Positions 1 to 8,412 are shown, counted from the first letter of the stretch. The stretch: DNA of 20,235 nt from a bacterium (GCA_021780625.1 JAJXYI010000468.1:1-20235); one strand, 5' to 3'. The notes: generated by a model not told the origin, from the sequence alone. A program made the numbers and translations.

Positions 1-51
1 GGCGATGGCGCGCAGGCAGCGCGGGAAAATTTCCCGGAATCCAAACCGGCA
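1..51. other. Short non-coding edge downstream of the GH39 gene
   Basis: These bases follow the GH39 stop codon on the minus strand. They hold a near-palindrome at 22-36 (CGGGAAA, a central A, then TTTCCCG). It could form a small hairpin downstream of the operon, but no T-run follows on the minus strand, so I do not call a terminator. No gene start is visible before the window edge. Confidence 0.4.
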
Positions 52-1647
52 TTACAGCGGCTTCAGCGTCACCAGGCACACGTCGTTTTCGCGCAGTGGG
101 AAGCTGCGCTCGAAGCGCCCGTCGGCACCGACCTCGACGATCTGCCGGAGCAGCGGGGCTCCGTTGTCGGTCTCGCGGATGAATTTGACCTGGGCCCGCG
201 TGAGCTGCGACGGGGAGCCGAGGTCGCGGTAGGTCGAGAAGGCGTCGTTGACGCGATACCCGACTTTGCGCAGGGCGAGCGAGTAACGTCCCGGAGCCAG
301 ACCGGTGAGCACGAGCTTGGCCGTGCCGCTGCGCATGGGAGGAAGGTCGCGAAGGTAGTAAACCTGGTCGTTTGCCGGCGGGTTGGGATGCGCGATCGTG
401 AAGTCCCAGAACAGGGTCTCGATCCCTCCGCGTCCGTTGGTGCAGACGAAGGACTGGTCATCGTCGCAGGCGAGCTGGGTCGGTCCCAGGCGGTTGAGAA
501 ACTCGTACGCGTAGTACGACGGCTTCGCGATGTCCTGGTAGTTAAGCATGCCGAAGCCTCCGTGGAAGGGCCGGCGCCGGGGGCCGGCCTCCTCGAAGAT
601 GTCGGTGAAAGTCCAATACGACATCGAGTCGGCGGCGGAGCCGATGTGCTTGATCTTGTCGAGGATGAAGGGGGCGCTCTGATAGCAGTCGTGGAGGGGG
701 TCGGTCGGGGTGTAGGACGTGCTCCACTCCGTGAAGTGCAGCTCGAGGTTGGGCAGCGCCGAGTGGCGGATGATGTCGCGCACGCGCAGTACGCTGGCGG
801 TGATGGCGTCGCGGTTCGGGGAGAAGACGGTGCCGGCGGTTCCGTCGGCGTCGAGGAAGCCGCTGGTGGTGGCGTAGTCGTGGGTGCTGATGAAGTCGAT
901 CGGCACGTGGTTCTTCACGCAGAAGTCGATCATTTCGGGGATCCACCCGCAGCCCGCGGTGGCCGGACCGCCGACGCGAAGCTTGGGGTCGACGGCCTTG
1001 ATGGCGCGCGCGGTGGCTTCGTACATCTGGAAATACTGCGCCTGGGTGCCCGAGAAAAAGCCCGAGAGGTTGGGCTCGTTCCAAACCTCAAAATACCAGG
1101 AGCGCACCTCGTCGACGCCGTAGCGCTCGCGACAGTGTTGCACGAACGCGGTGACCAGATCGGCCCATTTTTTCATGTCCTTTGGTGGCGTCACGTTGCC
1201 CTTCCACCAGAAGATGGTCTGGTGTCCGCTCGCGAGGGCCGAGGGCATGAAGCCGAGCTCGACGAAGGGTTTCATGCCGATGCTGTGGAGAAAGTCGAAG
1301 AGCTGGTCGATGTACTGCCAGTTGTAGATTGGATGCCCCGCCTTGTCCTCGAAGTAGACGCCCATGTCGTCGGTGAACAGTCCGTGGAATCGGATATAGC
1401 GAAAGCCGAGCTTGCGGTGCACCTGGGCAAGCTGGCGTTGCCAGTCGGCGCGGAGCCCCTCGTTGGCGCGGCCCGCGCCCACGCAGACCTCGGCCATTCG
1501 GTTGAAGGGCCCCTGGACCTTGTGGAGATCCGCGGAGATGGTGCGATCGATGGGCGGGGGCATGGATGGCGTCTTGGAGGATGGGGCCGCGCAGAGCGTG
1601 GCGGTAAGGACGGCGAGGACGACGAGCAAGGAGACGGGGCTTTTCAT
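52..1647 (-). CDS. Secreted GH39 beta-xylosidase-like glycoside hydrolase
   Basis: The 531-residue protein is likely exported and hydrolyses a beta-linked sugar, probably xylose, by a retaining mechanism; family GH39 contains beta-xylosidases and alpha-L-iduronidases. The ATG at 1647 gives a clear signal peptide (Lys, then a hydrophobic stretch to about residue 20, cut near ATLCA-AP). Longer upstream starts add only Arg-rich sequence overlapping the neighbouring gene. The TIM-barrel covers about residues 40-420. The acid/base glutamate is E191 in WNEPN, and the probable nucleophile is E307 in HFTEW. A C-terminal beta-rich domain follows (about 430-531). It is the last gene of the minus-strand glycan unit, 20 bp after the GT4 gene. 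A degradative enzyme at the end of an assembly operon suggests trimming or turnover of the exported polymer. The family call is firm; the substrate is inferred. Confidence 0.9.
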   Translation of the reverse strand: MKSPVSLLVVLAVLTATLCAAPSSKTPSMPPPIDRTISADLHKVQGPFNRMAEVCVGAGRANEGLRADWQRQLAQVHRKLGFRYIRFHGLFTDDMGVYFEDKAGHPIYNWQYIDQLFDFLHSIGMKPFVELGFMPSALASGHQTIFWWKGNVTPPKDMKKWADLVTAFVQHCRERYGVDEVRSWYFEVWNEPNLSGFFSGTQAQYFQMYEATARAIKAVDPKLRVGGPATAGCGWIPEMIDFCVKNHVPIDFISTHDYATTSGFLDADGTAGTVFSPNRDAITASVLRVRDIIRHSALPNLELHFTEWSTSYTPTDPLHDCYQSAPFILDKIKHIGSAADSMSYWTFTDIFEEAGPRRRPFHGGFGMLNYQDIAKPSYYAYEFLNRLGPTQLACDDDQSFVCTNGRGGIETLFWDFTIAHPNPPANDQVYYLRDLPPMRSGTAKLVLTGLAPGRYSLALRKVGYRVNDAFSTYRDLGSPSQLTRAQVKFIRETDNGAPLLRQIVEVGADGRFERSFPLRENDVCLVTLKPL

Positions 1648-1667
1648 GGCGGGATTGGGGCGGAAAA

Positions 1668-2879
1668 TCACTTCTGGGCTGGTGAGGACAGAGAGGCGAG
1701 AAAATCGATGAGGTCGCGCGCCTGGTCGGCTGCCGTCCTCACCGGACGCGACGACGCTTCGGCGACGAGTCGCGCGAGTTCGCCGGGTGATTCGAGAAGA
1801 CGCGACAGTGCACGTGCCAGGCCGGCCGGGTTGACGTCGTCGATCGCGAGGCATCCTCCGCCACGGGCCGCCTCGCCGAGCGCGCCGCGCGCCGAGCAAA
1901 TGCAGGGCTTCCCGTGTGCGACGCTCTCGAGCACGGGCAGGCCGAAACCCTCCATGAGCGAGGGATAAACCGTGAAGTCGCATTTCTGATACGCGCTGTC
2001 CACATCCTGGTCGGAGAGGGCGCCGTCGAACTGCAGGGGGCGTCCGGCTGCGGCGAGTGCGAGGGCGCGGTCCCTGGCCGCGGCGCCCGTCTCGGCCTGC
2101 ACGGTGCCCACGAGGCGGAGGGAGAACTCCGCACCCCGGCTCCACAGCTCCTGGCAGGCCTCAAGAAGGGACAGGTGGTTTTTCCGCCCCTCAAGCGTGC
2201 CTACGCAGAGAATGCGGGGCGGTCCCGGCGGCCGGTCTCCGCCGGCGTGCCGCTCGGGCGGGCGGATGCCGTTCGGAACGGTCCGCACCGGGGGCGCGTT
2301 CGCGACCCCCGCCCAGGCCCAGAAATCGAGGAGGGTTTGTCGCGAGTCTTCCGATACGGCGGCCACGCCGTCGAAGCGGGCGAGTTCGAGCAGGTAGGCG
2401 GGCGTGCGCGCCACGGTCTTGGGCGGGCTGATCTCCGGCATCTGCAGGGCGATGGCGTCGTGAAAGACCGCGATCTTTGGGCCGCCGACGGCGGCGAAGA
2501 GCGCGGGGAAGGCCTTTGCGGTGGAGTCTCCGAAAAACTCGGGCACGAGCAGGCCCCTCGGTGCGGGACCCGACCTCCCGGCAGCGTCATTGAGGGCGCC
2601 GGCGACGGCCGGGCCCGCTCCGCGGCGCCACGCGCGCCAGCGGCCGGTCCAGCGCGCGCTCGTCGGCCACGACGCGCTCCGCTTGGAACCGGCGCCGGGG
2701 GTCTGGAGATTCTTCCGCTCCCACCCGGCGAGTTCCCTCCACTCGCCCGCGTAGGGGTCCCAGGTGATCGGCGCGAGAGGGGCCAGCGCCCCGCACTCAT
2801 CCAGCAGCGAACGCACCACGCGTTGGATGCCGGTCCTCGCGCGGGTGTGGCTGGTGTGACTCAGATCGATCAGAATCAT
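1668..2879 (-). CDS. GT4-type (GT-B fold) glycosyltransferase
   Basis: This is a 403-residue cytoplasmic glycosyltransferase that moves a sugar from a nucleotide donor to a growing glycan. The N-terminal acceptor domain begins with a TGIQRV segment (residues 16-21). It contains FHDAIAL (139-145) and AVSEDSR (174-180), both typical of GT4 enzymes. The donor domain has ILCVGTLEGRKN (223-234) and the EX7E signature E310-GFGLPVL-E318. The ATG at 2879 overlaps the stop of the upstream SGNH gene by 4 bp (ATGA), which fixes the start and suggests translational coupling. Residues about 65-110 are unusually rich in Trp, Arg and Ala and look out of register with the family (see findings). The donor sugar and linkage cannot be read from the sequence. 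Confidence 0.88.
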   Translation of the reverse strand: MILIDLSHTSHTRARTGIQRVVRSLLDECGALAPLAPITWDPYAGEWRELAGWERKNLQTPGAGSKRSASWPTSARWTGRWRAWRRGAGPAVAGALNDAAGRSGPAPRGLLVPEFFGDSTAKAFPALFAAVGGPKIAVFHDAIALQMPEISPPKTVARTPAYLLELARFDGVAAVSEDSRQTLLDFWAWAGVANAPPVRTVPNGIRPPERHAGGDRPPGPPRILCVGTLEGRKNHLSLLEACQELWSRGAEFSLRLVGTVQAETGAAARDRALALAAAGRPLQFDGALSDQDVDSAYQKCDFTVYPSLMEGFGLPVLESVAHGKPCICSARGALGEAARGGGCLAIDDVNPAGLARALSRLLESPGELARLVAEASSRPVRTAADQARDLIDFLASLSSPAQK

Positions 2880-4015
2880 CGTTTCACGGGCTCGTTCGCC
2901 AGCGTCGTTTGGAGGTCGGCGGCCAGGGGTTTGCACAGCCGACGAAGGCCAGCTTCGTTCAGGTGATCGCCGTCGAAGAAGTCGGAGGCCGTCATGCCCA
3001 CCTTCGCCGGATTGTAGGAGCCGTAGAGGCGCAGGTGGCGGCGGGCCGCGAAGGCCAGGAGCATGCGATGGATCTTCCGCAGCTGATTGTCGGGCTGTGC
3101 GATTATCTTGCCGTAGATGGCCGGATGGTAGGGGGTGAGCAAAAGGAAGACCGGAGTCCCGTGGTTTCCGCAATCGTCGATCCATCGCTCGAACAAGCGC
3201 CACAGATCTGCGTCGACTCGCTCGAAGTTGCCGTATCGGTTGCGGTCTATGTCCTGGATGAACTGCCGCTCGGCGATTTCGGTCGAATCCGGCTCACTCG
3301 CATTGTCTGCATCCTGGGCGACCTGGTAGGCTCCGTCCGAACGCAGGATCAGAAACGGTGGGTTGGGTGCCGAGGGATCCGCGAGGGTGGGGCGGTAGAC
3401 GAACTCCCGCGCGACGTCGTCGACCCAGTCGACCAGCGGGGAGATCGAGAAACGCTCGGCGAGGCCTGCCTGGGCGGAGGGATGCCAGCGGGGGCCGAAG
3501 ATGGCGGGGAGGTAGGGGCGTTTGATATGGTCGAGCCGCCGCTCGGCGGCCACCAGCACCGCTCCGCGCAGTTTCCACATGCCGAAGTCGGTGCCCCGGT
3601 CGAAGAACCACGGGTCGACGATGATGACCCAGGCTCGCGGATTGAGGCCGCGTTTTGCCAGCAGCGAAGTCGTCACGATGTGCTCGGTGAGGTTGCCCCC
3701 GCTGATGGAGAAATTCTGGAGTCCGCTCACGCCGAGCACGGGGCCCGAGATGCGCAGGCTGTGGCTGGAGCCCAGCACGGCGACCACGGGCGCCTTGGTC
3801 AGTTGCTGCGCGACGTGCCAGCGCAGGGCTGCCTCGTCGAGGCCAGGGGGAGGAATCAGTGAATGACCCTCGACGATCTGACGGGCGACGAGCCGCTCGA
3901 GAATGTTGCGCTGGTCGGGCCCGCGGCGGCCTCGAAATCCATTGAACACCAGCAGGGCCGATCCGGCGACCAGCACGGCGAGTCCAAACAGGAGTAGGAA
4001 GCGGCGCAGGGTCAT
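2876..4015 (-). CDS. Membrane-anchored SGNH/AlgJ-like O-acyltransferase partner (copy B)
   Basis: This 379-residue protein has an N-terminal membrane anchor (about residues 4-26), then a periplasmic SGNH-hydrolase-like domain. Block I is GSSH at 82-85, giving the candidate nucleophile serine. The C-terminal catalytic pair is D348-G-D-H351 in a DGDHLNEAGL segment, matching the Asp-x-x-His block of SGNH enzymes. In AlgI/AlgJ- or DltB/DltD-like systems, such proteins take an acyl group from the MBOAT partner and place it on a polysaccharide. It is clearly a paralogue of the gene at 5558-6691: both share WFFD at 136-139, HPAIYGKI and GSYNPA. It starts 55 bp after the GT-C gene and overlaps the GT4 gene by 4 bp. 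The fold is well supported; an acetyl donor and a glycan acceptor are inferred from context. Confidence 0.8.
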   Translation of the reverse strand: MTLRRFLLLFGLAVLVAGSALLVFNGFRGRRGPDQRNILERLVARQIVEGHSLIPPPGLDEAALRWHVAQQLTKAPVVAVLGSSHSLRISGPVLGVSGLQNFSISGGNLTEHIVTTSLLAKRGLNPRAWVIIVDPWFFDRGTDFGMWKLRGAVLVAAERRLDHIKRPYLPAIFGPRWHPSAQAGLAERFSISPLVDWVDDVAREFVYRPTLADPSAPNPPFLILRSDGAYQVAQDADNASEPDSTEIAERQFIQDIDRNRYGNFERVDADLWRLFERWIDDCGNHGTPVFLLLTPYHPAIYGKIIAQPDNQLRKIHRMLLAFAARRHLRLYGSYNPAKVGMTASDFFDGDHLNEAGLRRLCKPLAADLQTTLANEPVKR

Positions 4016-4070
4016 CGGCTGGGTCTGGGTTGTTCCAAAAACACCATGGCGTCAGGTTGGCGGCGCCTTT

Positions 4071-5561
4071 TCAAGGCGAAGCCTTCGTGAGCCGTGCGGA
4101 CCCCAGCCGATAGAGTGTCACTCCTCCCCACAGTCCAAAGCGGTGCGTCTGCTGGCCGTGGTACCGCTGCAGGAGGGTGGTGATGGTCGCGTTGGTGGCG
4201 TTCCACGGCTCAACCAGCAGGTAGACGGCTTTGCCGTCGTGAATCAGCCGGGCGACGAGGGCCGGCGCATCACCTTGCGTCGACATGAACGAGCCGAGGT
4301 GGGTGTAGAGGCGCGTGGATCCGGAAAACTCCACGCTGCCCAGCCAGGCGCCTGGCGGCATGAGCCGCTCGGCATCGCGCACGATGTTGCGGTATTCGAT
4401 TCCCTTCGTCGACTTGATCACGTCCTCGCGCCTGCAGAAGCGAAGCGATTCCACCGGAGCCACGAGCAGTGCGAGCACAACAGCCGCCGAGAGCGCGGGT
4501 GCGGACCCGGCCAACCGGCCTCCTGCGAGCGTTCGCCGCATGCAGGCGAAACCGTCGGCCGCCAGCACGAACACCGGCGGCAGGCCTGGCAGGACGAATC
4601 GGAACCACCACCAGGTCGAGTCGTTGCCGGGATAACGCCAGAATACATAGAAACCGATGAAGAGGGAGAACCACGCCGCGTGGATCCAGCCCCGCTTGGG
4701 AAGCCGCACGAAGCCCGCCACCGCGAGCAGCAGCGCGAGCGGACCGACCTCGGCGAGCAGGCGCGTGCCGTAGAAGGCGAGGTTTCTCCCTGCGAACCCG
4801 GCCAGGATGTCGCTGCGCACATCCATGTATCCGGTTTTCCACGGCGCGCCGAAATTGACCAGATTGTAGGCGCCATAGGCGACGGCGGGCGCCAAACCCC
4901 CCAGAACCGCGCGAATCCTCCCCCGCCAGCCGGGCAGCAGCACCGGCAGCAGAAGCACGAACAGGCCGTCGGTGGGCCGGACGGCCACGGCAAATACGAA
5001 TGCGGCCCCGGCCCACGCCGGCTTGCGCGCCAGACACAGCTCGTAAACGAGCATGAGCGACGTGGCGGCCACCAGGTCGCTCATCAGTTGCGTCGAGCCC
5101 CAGATGACGATCGGACTCAGCGACCACAGCAGCGCGAACAGCAGCGCGGTCCATGGGTCCGTCCGCCTTCGGATGATCCGGAACATGAGCACGCAGGAAA
5201 GGAAACCGACGAGCGGCGTAACATAGAAATCCAGCCCCGCCAGGCCGGCCAGCGCGAGCAGCACCGGGTAGCCGGGTGTGTACTGCGAAATCGTTCGCCC
5301 GCGATCGACGATAAACCCGAGGGGTGCCTGGGCCGGGTACGCCGCAGCGGGGAGTTCGGTCGGCAGCGTGACGCGCCCGTGGCGGAACAGCACGCCCTCC
5401 TGATAATACCCGTACCAATCGCTCGCGCCGACATACCGCTGGGCAAACACCGCGTAAAATGCCAGCAGCGCCACAGCCAGCACGGCCAGCAGCAGGAAGG
5501 GAGCGCTCCGCCGCGTCGGGTTGGGGCGCGGCGACGAGTCGGAATTCACGCCGGGGGTCAT
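4071..5561 (-). CDS. Polytopic GT-C-like membrane glycosyltransferase
   Basis: This 496-residue integral membrane protein has about ten hydrophobic segments: one at 20-40, then several between about 90 and 365. A soluble C-terminal part covers about 370-496. The first extracytoplasmic loop carries an acidic residue after TM1 (D48 in ASDWYGYY), the usual place of the catalytic or metal-binding Asp in GT-C enzymes such as ArnT/PMT-like transferases that use polyprenyl-phosphate sugars. An aromatic GNDSTWWWFRF segment near residue 310 is typical of this class. It sits between two SGNH paralogues, and its ATG at 5561 overlaps the upstream SGNH stop by 4 bp (ATGA). I infer that it adds a sugar on the periplasmic side to the glycan that the SGNH/MBOAT pair modifies. 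Donor and acceptor are unknown. Confidence 0.75.
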   Translation of the reverse strand: MTPGVNSDSSPRPNPTRRSAPFLLLAVLAVALLAFYAVFAQRYVGASDWYGYYQEGVLFRHGRVTLPTELPAAAYPAQAPLGFIVDRGRTISQYTPGYPVLLALAGLAGLDFYVTPLVGFLSCVLMFRIIRRRTDPWTALLFALLWSLSPIVIWGSTQLMSDLVAATSLMLVYELCLARKPAWAGAAFVFAVAVRPTDGLFVLLLPVLLPGWRGRIRAVLGGLAPAVAYGAYNLVNFGAPWKTGYMDVRSDILAGFAGRNLAFYGTRLLAEVGPLALLLAVAGFVRLPKRGWIHAAWFSLFIGFYVFWRYPGNDSTWWWFRFVLPGLPPVFVLAADGFACMRRTLAGGRLAGSAPALSAAVVLALLVAPVESLRFCRREDVIKSTKGIEYRNIVRDAERLMPPGAWLGSVEFSGSTRLYTHLGSFMSTQGDAPALVARLIHDGKAVYLLVEPWNATNATITTLLQRYHGQQTHRFGLWGGVTLYRLGSARLTKASP

Positions 5562-6691
5562 CGGGCGGCTCCCTGTCTGATGGCCGCCGGCTCCGTCTGC
5601 GTGAGCGCCGCGTGAGCCAGCAGCCGCGTGAGCCCGCGATCGTTGAGATGGTCCCCGTCCTCAAAATCGCCGGCGCCCAGGCCGAGTGCCGCGGGGTTGT
5701 AGGATCCGATGAGTTTCATGCCCTCCCGCGCCGCGAGGGCCCGGGTTCTCTCCTCGATCGTTCCAAGCTGGTTGTGGGGCGTGGCCACGATCTTGCCATA
5801 GATCGCGGGGTGAAAGGGAGGCAGGATCAGCCACACCTCGCTCCCGTGCGCGCGACAGAAAAGAAGCCAACGCGTGAAGTACGCCCACAGGACCGGATCC
5901 TCGACCGGGTAGTTGCCATAGCGATACCGATCCGCATCCATCGCGAACTGCCGCAGGGCGAGCCGTGTGGACCCCGTCTCGGGTTCCGAAACCTCCCAGG
6001 TCAGGAAAAAGGACCCGTCACCGCGCAGCGCCAATCCGTGCAGCTCGCCATCGGCGGGTGGATTCGGATCGAAGCGGTAGCTGCGGATCTCCTTCTCGAA
6101 CCAGTCGATGACGGGTGAGAGCGTGAGCGGCGTAAACAGGCTTGGCAGGACCTTCTTTTTCAGTCGCGGACCGTACACCGGCGGAAGCTCGGGCTTGGTC
6201 ATCGTCGCGAGCTGACGCTCGAACGCGACCGCGTCGTCGCCCCGCTGCTGCCACAGTCCGATGTCCGCGTGGATGTCGAAAAACCACGGTTCCACGAATA
6301 TCACCCAGATCCGGGGTCTGAGACGTGCGCGCGCGATCAGGTCGGTGGTGATCCAACCGTCGGGCATCATGCCGCCCGTCACCGAGAGGTTCTGCAGGTC
6401 GGGCTCGTTGAGCATGGCGCCGTCGACACGGAGCCCGTGGCTCGACCCTATCACGACCATGTCCGGGCTATGTTTGAGGTCGGCGACGGTCTGCCAGCGC
6501 AGGGCGCGCTCGTTGAAGGTCTGCGGAGGCATGGCGTAATGCCCGGAGGCGATGTTCGCGGCCAACTTCTGCTCGATCTCGTATTTCATCGAGACCGGCC
6601 GCAGCGTGATCAAGGCCTCGAGCCCCTTCAGGACGAGGGCTGTCGCTACTCCGGCCAGGAGGAACAGGACGAGGAAGCGGCGGACGGGCAT
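5558..6691 (-). CDS. Membrane-anchored SGNH/AlgJ-like O-acyltransferase partner (copy A)
   Basis: This 377-residue paralogue of the 2876-4015 product has an N-terminal anchor (MPVRRF then a hydrophobic run to about residue 28) and a periplasmic SGNH-like domain. GSSH lies at 82-85 and WFFD at 136-139, exactly the same residue numbers as in the other copy. That co-linearity is why I choose the ATG at 6691 over a GTG three codons upstream at 6700. The C-terminal catalytic block is D345-G-D-H348. Both copies keep all visible catalytic residues, so neither looks dead. It lies 24 bp downstream of the MBOAT gene and is coupled by ATGA overlap to the GT-C gene. By analogy with AlgI-AlgJ it should accept an acyl group delivered by the MBOAT protein and transfer it to a glycan; the acceptor is unknown. 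Confidence 0.8.
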   Translation of the reverse strand: MPVRRFLVLFLLAGVATALVLKGLEALITLRPVSMKYEIEQKLAANIASGHYAMPPQTFNERALRWQTVADLKHSPDMVVIGSSHGLRVDGAMLNEPDLQNLSVTGGMMPDGWITTDLIARARLRPRIWVIFVEPWFFDIHADIGLWQQRGDDAVAFERQLATMTKPELPPVYGPRLKKKVLPSLFTPLTLSPVIDWFEKEIRSYRFDPNPPADGELHGLALRGDGSFFLTWEVSEPETGSTRLALRQFAMDADRYRYGNYPVEDPVLWAYFTRWLLFCRAHGSEVWLILPPFHPAIYGKIVATPHNQLGTIEERTRALAAREGMKLIGSYNPAALGLGAGDFEDGDHLNDRGLTRLLAHAALTQTEPAAIRQGAAR

Positions 6692-6715
6692 GGCGGTCAC
6701 GAGGCGCAGGTGCGC

Positions 6716-8242
6716 CTAGAACTGAAAGTACAGGAAGGGAGCCGAGCGTGCCAGCGCTGCGATCGCAAGTGCGAGCATCAGTCCTCCCACGATCGCCCGG
6801 CTGAGCCGTAGCGGCGTGCCCTTGGGCGCCAATTCGGCCGCCTGCCAAGGGGCGGGCGGGGTGACGTCGTCGGCGGAAAGACCGAGCCACGACAGCAGCC
6901 TCGGCCCCCGGATGGCTAGGTAGCCCGAGATCGCCAGGAGTATCAGGGTGGTGGGCATCGGGCTGAGGTTGGGATAGAATCCCCTGGGCCGGATCACGGG
7001 AGCGAAGGGGGCAACCCAGGACTGCCACGAAATCGGCACCGAGATGCCGTGCCAGCCGATCATGCTTTGGATGAACAGCCAGGCGGTCGGCAGGTCGTGG
7101 GCGCGGAACAGCACCCAACCGAAGACAACGACTGCGAGCGTGAGCACGGGCGCCCAGGCCCCGGCACGTTTTGCGGGCTCGGGCCCGGCCTTGTGCTTCG
7201 CCCGCCAGACGTGGTTGACGACCAGCGCGAGCCCGTGCCAGACGCCCCACAGCACAAAGGTCCATCCGGCGCCGTGCCAGAGCCCCGCCAGCACCAGCGT
7301 GATAAACAGATTCCGCAGGTGTCCGGTGCGGTTGCCGCCGAGCGGGATGTAGAGGTAATCGCGCAGGAACGCCGACAACGTCATGTGCCAGCGGTGCCAA
7401 AACTCCACAAGGCTGCGCGAGGTGTACGGGGCCAGGAAATTGATCGGCAGCCGGAACCCAAACATCAGCGCGAGGCCGATCGCCATGTGCGAGTAGCCGG
7501 CAAAATCGTAAAACAGCTGAAAGGTGTAGGCGAGGACCCCCGTCCAGCCCTCCAGCAGCCGCAGATGCGTGCCCTGCGCAGTCAGCCCGAAGGCGCTGTC
7601 GGCCAGCGGGGAGAGCAGGTCGGCCACGACGCACTTCTGGAAAAGCCCTGCGGAAAATGCCAGCAGACCCAGCGAGAAACGCCGCCCGTTGAAGCGCAGG
7701 AGCTCCTCCTCGCGGATCTGCGGGATGAAGTCGCTGTGATGCACGATCGGCCCCGCGATCAATTGCGGGAAGAACATCACGAACAGCGCAAAATCCATGA
7801 AACGCACCTCCTTCACGCGCCCGCGCCACGCGTCGACCAGGAAGGCGATCTTTTGGAAGGTGAAAAATGAGATGCCCAGCGGAAGGATGATTTTCTCCAG
7901 CTCGAGCCCCGACCCCGTCAGCGCGTTCACCGTGCCGATCAGGAAGTCCCAATATTTGAAATAACCCAGCAGGCCCAGGTTCCAGATCAGCCCGGCCAGC
8001 AGATATCCGAACCTTCGTTTCCCCCGGGTCATCGTCAGCAGCCGCCCGAGCCCGTAATTGACGACCAGCGAGCACACCAGCAGCGGCGCGAAACGCCAGT
8101 CCCAGCGTGCGTAAAATACCAGCGAGGCCAGCGCCAGCCAGCCCACTCCCGCGCGGAGCCCCGCCCATCTCAGCAGCAAGCGCCATCCCAGCCAGGTGAG
8201 CGGAAGGAAAACGAAGATGAATTCGTAGGAATTAAAGCGCAT
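6716..8242 (-). CDS. AlgI-like MBOAT O-acyltransferase
   Basis: This 508-residue polytopic membrane protein belongs to the membrane-bound O-acyltransferase family, subgroup AlgI/PatA/DltB, which transfers acyl groups (usually acetyl) across the cytoplasmic membrane for polysaccharide O-acylation. The ATG at 8242 gives the standard family N-terminus (MRFNSYEFIFVFLPLTW). Family landmarks are YFKYWDF (94-100), ILPLGISFFTFQ (119-130), FFPQLIAGPI (157-166), FWHRWHMTLSAFLRDYLYIPLGG (281-303) and the catalytic His H323 in LWHGAGW. Length and motifs are normal for the family. It is the first gene of the six-gene minus-strand unit and its own SGNH partner follows 24 bp later. Genes specific to alginate synthesis are absent, so the substrate is another glycan. 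Confidence 0.94.
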   Translation of the reverse strand: MRFNSYEFIFVFLPLTWLGWRLLLRWAGLRAGVGWLALASLVFYARWDWRFAPLLVCSLVVNYGLGRLLTMTRGKRRFGYLLAGLIWNLGLLGYFKYWDFLIGTVNALTGSGLELEKIILPLGISFFTFQKIAFLVDAWRGRVKEVRFMDFALFVMFFPQLIAGPIVHHSDFIPQIREEELLRFNGRRFSLGLLAFSAGLFQKCVVADLLSPLADSAFGLTAQGTHLRLLEGWTGVLAYTFQLFYDFAGYSHMAIGLALMFGFRLPINFLAPYTSRSLVEFWHRWHMTLSAFLRDYLYIPLGGNRTGHLRNLFITLVLAGLWHGAGWTFVLWGVWHGLALVVNHVWRAKHKAGPEPAKRAGAWAPVLTLAVVVFGWVLFRAHDLPTAWLFIQSMIGWHGISVPISWQSWVAPFAPVIRPRGFYPNLSPMPTTLILLAISGYLAIRGPRLLSWLGLSADDVTPPAPWQAAELAPKGTPLRLSRAIVGGLMLALAIAALARSAPFLYFQF

Positions 8243-8412
8243 GCGCCAGCGGCGGAAAACCGGGGATCCGCCCGGCCGGAAGTGCAAGAGAGAGCCCAAT
8301 CGCCGTTGGCGAGGCAAGCAGAGTTTGCAGACCGCCACTCCGTGTTGATGCCCCGCGCGTTTTCTCGCTTCTCACTCGCGCCAATCCGCATCAAGGTGGC
8401 GCCTCCATTTAC
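8243..8412. other. Divergent intergenic region between MBOAT operon and plus-strand block
   Basis: This 170-bp spacer separates two divergently read genes, so it should hold promoters for both the six-gene minus unit and the methyltransferase-like gene. I see no convincing -35/-10 pair, operator palindrome or strong Shine-Dalgarno sequence on either side. An AAGGTGG at 8393-8399 lies 13 nt before the plus-strand GTG, too far for a typical ribosome site. Confidence 0.45.

Noticed and set aside
1648..2145. N-terminal extension of the GH39 protein to a start near 2145
   Set aside because: The added residues are Arg/Pro-rich and overlap the GT4 gene; the internal ATG at 1647 begins a perfect signal peptide.
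388..5615. Long plus-strand open frames opposite the GH39, GT4, SGNH and GT-C genes (up to 570 codons)
   Set aside because: They are antisense to genes with clear family motifs and are Gly/Arg/Val-rich with no domain, as expected from GC-rich third-position bias.
2876..8242. Alginate biosynthesis operon
   Set aside because: Only the MBOAT and SGNH parts resemble AlgI and AlgJ; no Alg8/Alg44, epimerase, lyase or GDP-mannose dehydrogenase is present.
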